Source of the DNA: Kordia sp. SMS9
GTDB taxonomy: Bacteria > Bacteroidota > Bacteroidia > Flavobacteriales > Flavobacteriaceae
Direction of reading: 5' to 3'
NCBI RefSeq assembly: GCF_003352465.1
Contig: NZ_CP031153.1
Location: 1,106,465-1,170,464 of the forward strand
Length of the DNA: 64,000 nt
Shown piece after piece: positions 59,561 through 64,000 of this stretch (positions are counted from its first letter, which is position 1; every line of letters starts with the position of its first letter). The translations under genes were made by a program, and so were the position numbers. The notes beneath the pieces are model-generated. The model was given only the letters and a program-made list of their open reading frames with translations, searched no databases and had not been told where the DNA came from.

Positions 59561-62500
59561 ATGAAAAAAATTACCTTGTTATGTATGCTAATGCTGTGCT
59601 GCACGTTTGCATATGCTCAAATATTAAATCAGCCTGCCAACTGGCCAAACACCAATTGGTCGGTCACTGGAACATATAACGCAGGTGTAGATGCTTTCGA
59701 AGCTGATCCAACACTAACAGCAAATTTTGCGTACGATGATGATGATGCAGGAAATACCACTAATAATGATATAGCTGCTGAATCGCCAATTGTAGATATT
59801 ACAAATGCTTTTACAGCAGGAGAAACTTGGCTTACAGTAGACCTCGCCTACAACTACAATGATAATGGTAACGATATCCTAAATATAGAGTATTGGGATG
59901 CGGACGCCGCAGCATGGGTTGTATGGCAACAATTTACAGCTACTACAAATCAGCCAAATGATAATTTCTGTACACCCGCAAAAGATGTCTTTACCAGTAA
60001 TCCTCTTAATATTTCTGGATTTACAGTGACACAGCAATCAGGATTTCGTTACCGTTTGGCGTACGATGATGTTGATGGTTGGCAATGGGGCTTTTGCTTT
60101 GATTCACCAACAATCACTTCTACAACACCGCCATCTTGTATAGAAATTTCAAACTTAGCAGTTGCGAATGTTACAGAAACAGCAGCAGACATAAGCTGGA
60201 ATGCAAACAGTGGAGAAACAGCATGGGAAATTGTAATCCAACCTCAAGGAACAGGGATTCCAACAGGTTCAGGAACTGCAGTTACAGCAAATGCTCCATA
60301 TAATGCTACTGGTTTAACAGGAAATACTGCGTATGAAGTATATGTAAGAGCCAATTGTGGGTTAATAGATGGATTTAGTAATTGGGTGGGGCCAATCGGA
60401 TTCACAACAGATAGCGCTCAGCCGCCATTGCCCGTTGGTGTAACTTGTGCCACAGGAACTTCTTCTTTTCTCTTTACAGAAGATTTTGAAAATGATCCAC
60501 CTTCAGGATGGACAGGTACAGGTTTTGATGGTTCTAACGGAAACTGGGATATTACCCCTGGAGGAGCAAACTCTGGTGGCACAGGTCCTTCAGTTTCTTT
60601 CAATGGAGGAAATCACCTAGAGTATGAAGCATCAGGAAACTCAACAACAATTGCATCTGCAATCAGTCCAGTTATTGATCTGACTTCTGCAACCGACGGG
60701 GCTGAATTATCATTCTACATGCATGCGTTTGGAGATGATATTGGAACATTAAATGTTGGTATCAGTACTGCGGCAGCAGGTCCTTTTACGAATGTATATT
60801 CATGGAATGGACCATTACAAACTGCTGATACAGATGCATGGGTTCCTACTGGAATTGACATAAGTGCCTATTTAGGCCAAACAATATATGTAGAGTTTAG
60901 TTACGGAGGTACAGGAACAGGATTTGAAGGAGATATGTCTATTGATTTAGTACGTGTAGAAGCCTGTGGATCGTTCTGTATTGCGCCATCTGGTGTTACC
61001 GCATCAAATGTAACAGGAACATCTGCCGATATAGGCTGGACAGCAAACAGTGGAGAAACAGCTTGGGAATATGTAGTACAACCTGCTGGAACAGGAACAC
61101 CTTCAAGTGCCGGAACTTCAGCAACAACTACAAGTATCAATGTTTCATCACTAGCACCAAGTACATCGTATGAAGTATATGTACGTGCCATTTGCGGATC
61201 AGATACCAGTACTTGGAGCATACCATTAAATTTCTCTACAACAGCAACACCACCGCCAACTCCTGTAGGTGTAACTTGTGCTTCAGGATCATCTGTGTTT
61301 ATTTTTACAGAAGACTTTGAAAACAATCCGCCATCTGGTTGGACAGGAACAGGTTTTGATGGTTCCGAAGGAAACTGGGATATTGCTCCAGGGAATTCAA
61401 ATTCAAATGGTACAGGTCCTTTTGCTTCTTTCAGTGGAGGAAATCACCTAGAGTACGAAGCTTCAGGAAATTCAACAGCAATTGCTTCTGCCATAAGTCC
61501 TGCTATTGATATGACTTCTGCAACGGACGGAGCAGAGTTGTCATTCTACATGCATGCGTTTGGCGCAGATACTGGAACATTAAATGTTAGTATAGGAACT
61601 GCTGCAGCTGGTCCTTTTACAAATGTATACTCGTGGACTGGAGAATTGCAAACTGCTGGTACAGATGCATGGACACCTATCGGAATTGATCTAAGTGCCT
61701 ATTTAGGGCAAATAATATATATAGAATTTAGTTACGGAGCTACAGGAACAGGATTTGAAGGAGATCTGTCTATTGATTTGGTACGTGTAGAAACTTGCGG
61801 ATCATTTTGTATTGCTCCTTCAAGTATAATTGCATCTGCCATTACACAAGATGCAGCAACCATTTCTTGGTCTCCAAATAGTGGAGAAACAGCTTGGGAA
61901 TATGTAGTACAACCTGCTGGAACAGGAGCACCTTCGGGAGCTGGAACTTCAATAGCAACTACAAGTGTCAATATTTCGTCACTCACACCAAGTACATCGT
62001 ATGAAGTATATGTACGTGCCATCTGTGGATTAGATACCAGTATTTGGGGCGGACCTTTAACCTTTACAACAGCTGTACCACCACCACCAGCTACTTTTAC
62101 AACCTCAACAGTGAGTACCAGTGGTAGCCAAAGAGCCGCTGTGGATATGAATGGTGACTTTTTAGACGATGTGGTTTCTATAAGTTCTACAAATATCAAT
62201 ATTTTTTATCAGCAAGCTTCTGGAGGATTAAGTACGACGCCAACAAACATTACGACAACTGCTGCCGATTTTACACCTTCTTGGAGTTTGGCTGCTGCCG
62301 ATTATGACAGAAACGGATTTACCGATTTACTATACGGAGGTGGAAGTGGTGTTACCTTTATGAGAGCCAATGCTACAGGAACTGCTTTTACTGAAATTTC
62401 AGGATCAGAATATGTATTCTCTCAGCGTTCTAATTTTGTCGATTTAAACAACGACGGAAACTTAGATGCCTTTGTATGTCATGATGTGGATCCAAATGTA

Positions 62501-63643
62501 TATTATACCAATGATGGAAACGGAAACCTAACTTTTAATCAAGGTGGATTGGGAGATATTGCTGGTGGAGGAAACTATGGTTCTATTTGGATTGATTATG
62601 ACAACGATAGAGACATGGACATGTTTATCGCGAAATGTCGTGGTGGTTCCTCAGCAATCAACATCAATGAAATGCACGAAAATGATGGAAGCGGAAACTT
62701 TATGGAAGTAGCTTCTGCCTTAAACTTAGCAGATCCAATTCAAACGTGGTCGTCTGCTTGGGGCGATTTTGACAATGACGGAGATATGGACGTTTTTGTA
62801 GGCGCAAGTTCAACTTCTAATGGAACGCATAAATTGATGCGAAATAACGGAAATAGTACGTTTACTGATGTAACTGCGGCTTCAGGAATATTGCCAGCCT
62901 TAACAAATATTGGAATTGAAAATGCTACGCACGATTTTGACAATGACGGAAACCTAGACATTGCCTCTAACGGAAGTATTTTATTTGGAAATGGTGATTT
63001 AACATTTACCGTATATGACAATATCCTTTCTGGAAGTAACGGTTCGTTTGGTGATTTGAATAATGACGGATTTATGGATGCCATTTCTGGGACAACCTTG
63101 TATACAAACACAGCCAACAGCAACAATTGGGTTAAAATTACCACAACGGGAGTCGCAAGTAATATTAACGGAATTGGAGCTAGAATAGAAGTAGTTACTG
63201 CCGCAGGAACTCAAATTCGCGATGTGCGAAGCGGAGAAGGTTTCCGCTTTATGAGCTCATTAAATACGCATTTTGGTTTAGGAACGGAAACTAACATTAC
63301 CAACATTATCATTTACTGGCCATCGGGAACAGTTGATAACTTGGTAAATCCTACAATTAATACGCATCATATTATTACGGAAGGACAAACGTTAAGTATT
63401 CCAGATGAAACACTAGAAAAGGTGGCAATTCATCCAAATCCAGTTGGAAACATTATGAACATCAACAGTCCTGTGAATTTGGTTGGAAAAATTGCAACGA
63501 TCTTCAATATAGAAGGAAAACGTGTGATGAACTTAAAACTAAAACAACATGCTATTGATGTTTCAAGATTAACCACAGGAAATTACATCCTTCGTTTAGA
63601 ATCAGACGGAAAAGTATTTACACAAAAATTCATTAAGCAATAA
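59561..63643 (+). CDS. multidomain secreted protein: Fn3, MAM-like, FG-GAP/VCBS, ASPIC/UnbV, T9SS type A signal
   Basis: A 1360-aa exported protein. Signal peptide 1-20 (LLCMLMLCCTFAYAQ). A beta domain at 20-205 is followed by three Fn3 domains (about 205-290, 485-565, 760-840; each with ISWxxNSGETAWE and TSYEVYVRAICG-like strands). These alternate with two MAM/jelly-roll-like domains beginning FTEDFENxPPSGWTGTGFDG. Residues 845-1180 have FG-GAP/VCBS calcium-binding repeats (DLNNDGNLDAF, DYDNDRDMDMF, DFDNDGDMDVF, DLNNDGFMDAI). About 1187-1283 is an ASPIC/UnbV domain (GIGARIEVVTAAGTQIRDV, RSGEGFRFMSS). The last 75 residues are the T9SS type A signal (IHPNPVGNIMNI). It probably binds surface glycans or cells. 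Confidence 0.92.
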   Translation: MKKITLLCMLMLCCTFAYAQILNQPANWPNTNWSVTGTYNAGVDAFEADPTLTANFAYDDDDAGNTTNNDIAAESPIVDITNAFTAGETWLTVDLAYNYNDNGNDILNIEYWDADAAAWVVWQQFTATTNQPNDNFCTPAKDVFTSNPLNISGFTVTQQSGFRYRLAYDDVDGWQWGFCFDSPTITSTTPPSCIEISNLAVANVTETAADISWNANSGETAWEIVIQPQGTGIPTGSGTAVTANAPYNATGLTGNTAYEVYVRANCGLIDGFSNWVGPIGFTTDSAQPPLPVGVTCATGTSSFLFTEDFENDPPSGWTGTGFDGSNGNWDITPGGANSGGTGPSVSFNGGNHLEYEASGNSTTIASAISPVIDLTSATDGAELSFYMHAFGDDIGTLNVGISTAAAGPFTNVYSWNGPLQTADTDAWVPTGIDISAYLGQTIYVEFSYGGTGTGFEGDMSIDLVRVEACGSFCIAPSGVTASNVTGTSADIGWTANSGETAWEYVVQPAGTGTPSSAGTSATTTSINVSSLAPSTSYEVYVRAICGSDTSTWSIPLNFSTTATPPPTPVGVTCASGSSVFIFTEDFENNPPSGWTGTGFDGSEGNWDIAPGNSNSNGTGPFASFSGGNHLEYEASGNSTAIASAISPAIDMTSATDGAELSFYMHAFGADTGTLNVSIGTAAAGPFTNVYSWTGELQTAGTDAWTPIGIDLSAYLGQIIYIEFSYGATGTGFEGDLSIDLVRVETCGSFCIAPSSIIASAITQDAATISWSPNSGETAWEYVVQPAGTGAPSGAGTSIATTSVNISSLTPSTSYEVYVRAICGLDTSIWGGPLTFTTAVPPPPATFTTSTVSTSGSQRAAVDMNGDFLDDVVSISSTNINIFYQQASGGLSTTPTNITTTAADFTPSWSLAAADYDRNGFTDLLYGGGSGVTFMRANATGTAFTEISGSEYVFSQRSNFVDLNNDGNLDAFVCHDVDPNVYYTNDGNGNLTFNQGGLGDIAGGGNYGSIWIDYDNDRDMDMFIAKCRGGSSAININEMHENDGSGNFMEVASALNLADPIQTWSSAWGDFDNDGDMDVFVGASSTSNGTHKLMRNNGNSTFTDVTAASGILPALTNIGIENATHDFDNDGNLDIASNGSILFGNGDLTFTVYDNILSGSNGSFGDLNNDGFMDAISGTTLYTNTANSNNWVKITTTGVASNINGIGARIEVVTAAGTQIRDVRSGEGFRFMSSLNTHFGLGTETNITNIIIYWPSGTVDNLVNPTINTHHIITEGQTLSIPDETLEKVAIHPNPVGNIMNINSPVNLVGKIATIFNIEGKRVMNLKLKQHAIDVSRLTTGNYILRLESDGKVFTQKFIKQ
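60420..62081 (+). repeat. 831-bp tandem duplication inside the T9SS protein gene
   Basis: Landmarks recur at a constant offset of 831 bp (277 codons): GTAACTTGTGC at 60440/61271, GGATTTGAAGGAGAT at 60920/61751, GCTTGGGAATATGTAGTACA at 61061/61892. Each unit encodes one MAM-like plus one Fn3 domain. The two copies are very similar in DNA, so the duplication is recent or kept alike by gene conversion. Confidence 0.9.
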
Positions 63644-63664
63644 CAAATAAACTTTTAGATTGCC

Positions 63665-63698
63665 AAACTCCAATGCTGTATAGTGTTGGAGTTTTTTT
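63665..63698 (+). terminator. intrinsic terminator after T9SS protein gene
   Basis: AAACTCCAA (63665-63673) pairs with TTGGAGTTT (63686-63694), with a 12-nt loop and a T7 run. Confidence 0.88.
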
Positions 63699-63814
63699 GT
63701 TTGAAAAAGTAATGAGATATGAGTATTGAGCGTTTATCAAAGTACAGTAGCGTTTCCACTAGAAGAAAATTGCCGCGTCATGCTTCCTCACAGCGACATA
63801 TCAAAAAAACAAGT

Positions 63815-64000
63815 TTAAACAATCTTCTCAATTACAAACGATTGATTTCTAAAGGTAATGGTGTCTCCTACTTTTTTTCCCAATAACAACTTTCCAATGG
63901 GCGTATTGGTGGCAATGGCGTAGAATTTTTGATGATTGACAGTAATTTCGCCAACGCTGACCGAAATAAAATAATTAGCCTGCGAAGTATACACCAAACT
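63815..64000 (-). CDS. GreA/GreB-like protein, C-terminal part, runs off window
   Basis: On the minus strand the frame is open from the window end to the stop at 63815 (62 codons), so the start is outside. TPIGKLLLGKKVGDTITFRN matches the C-terminal SPIGxALLGKxxGDxV segment of GreA/GreB transcript-cleavage factors and of the Rnk-like relatives. The upstream NYFISVSVGEITVNHQKFYA stands where Gre proteins have the start of the FKBP-like domain, but it is unusual in lacking the typical VxxxIVGxDE. It may therefore be a Gre-like anti-factor or a 3-oxoacyl-ACP-synthase-linked GreA-like gene of Bacteroidota rather than true greA. Confidence 0.75.
   Translation of the reverse strand, partial: SLVYTSQANYFISVSVGEITVNHQKFYAIATNTPIGKLLLGKKVGDTITFRNQSFVIEKIV

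Noticed and set aside
60901..61326. Minus-strand frames within the T9SS protein gene (also 61732-62199)
   Set aside because: They are antisense to the duplicated Fn3 region and are near copies of one another because the plus-strand DNA is duplicated.
1..64000. tRNA, rRNA, riboswitch, IS element, prophage or integrase
   Set aside because: I looked for T-loop GGTTCGAATCC-like sequence, rRNA segments, transposase or integrase motifs and conserved riboswitch cores and saw none; a covariance-model scan was not possible.

Overview
The window looks like a chromosomal segment of a low-GC marine Bacteroidota, most likely family Flavobacteriaceae. The grounds are: three proteins with type IX secretion sorting domains (two type A, one gliding-motility/CHU_C type), Bacteroidota -7 promoter boxes (TAnnTTTG) just ahead of many starts, a SusB-like GH97 enzyme, the order tdk-alr-mscL-asd, a Bacteroidota-type lanthipeptide leader, and many short palindromic intergenic repeats of the kind common in flavobacteria. 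Kordia or a relative is my guess from gene content only.

Layout. 0-8 kb: partial UspA, GNAT, MATE exporter, crotonase, a SIR2-TPR protein (probable phage defence), queD, lpxH and a DEDDh exonuclease. 8-13.3 kb: exopolysaccharide genes (glycosyltransferase, Wzx-like flippase, TPR plus outer-membrane barrel exporter). 13.4-15.1 kb: a small accessory patch with an HNH nuclease, an 82-aa partner and an orphan RiPP precursor. 15.2-18.6 kb: a T9SS protein and a methyltransferase. 19-25.2 kb: a seven-gene minus-strand signalling operon (receiver, H-NOX, PAS kinase, FIST, kinase, Hpt, LytTR regulator), which I read as a nitric-oxide-responsive phosphorelay. 25.3-27 kb: redox genes (AhpD-like, OsmC). 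27-28.3 kb: a dense array of hairpin repeats around a broken GIY-YIG gene. 28.3-34.1 kb: recJ, GH97 and an MFS transporter. 34.7-43.5 kb: Fic, then a second polysaccharide locus (GH5-like enzyme, Ig-like protein, 1030-aa GT-C-like membrane protein, and a divergent receiver-glycosyltransferase fusion). 43.7-59.5 kb: rsmI, a giant DUF11 adhesin, tdk-alr-mscL-asd, DoxX, prolyl oligopeptidase, a decayed toxin-antitoxin pair, an ABC ATPase and a diheme cytochrome lipoprotein. 59.6-64 kb: a repeat-rich T9SS protein and the end of a GreA/GreB-like gene.

How it may fit together. The promoter region of the H-NOX/LytTR operon carries two direct repeats (GTGTAGAYGAAA) with a 21-bp period, the geometry expected for a LytTR dimer. 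Related 21-bp-period elements lie upstream of the glycosyltransferase at 9.5 kb, between the flippase and the TPR-barrel exporter at 11.2 kb, and between the T9SS protein and the methyltransferase at 17.9 kb. A weaker version lies between the GT-C-like protein and the receiver-GT2 fusion at 41.7 kb. I infer a local regulon in which NO sensing controls exopolysaccharide and surface proteins. This comes from alignment by eye and needs a motif search and binding data.

The other large-scale pattern is at least two families of intergenic repeats. Their outer shoulders are conserved, while the core is a hairpin whose sequence differs from copy to copy yet stays self-complementary. No rRNA, tRNA, CRISPR array, IS element or origin was recognised.
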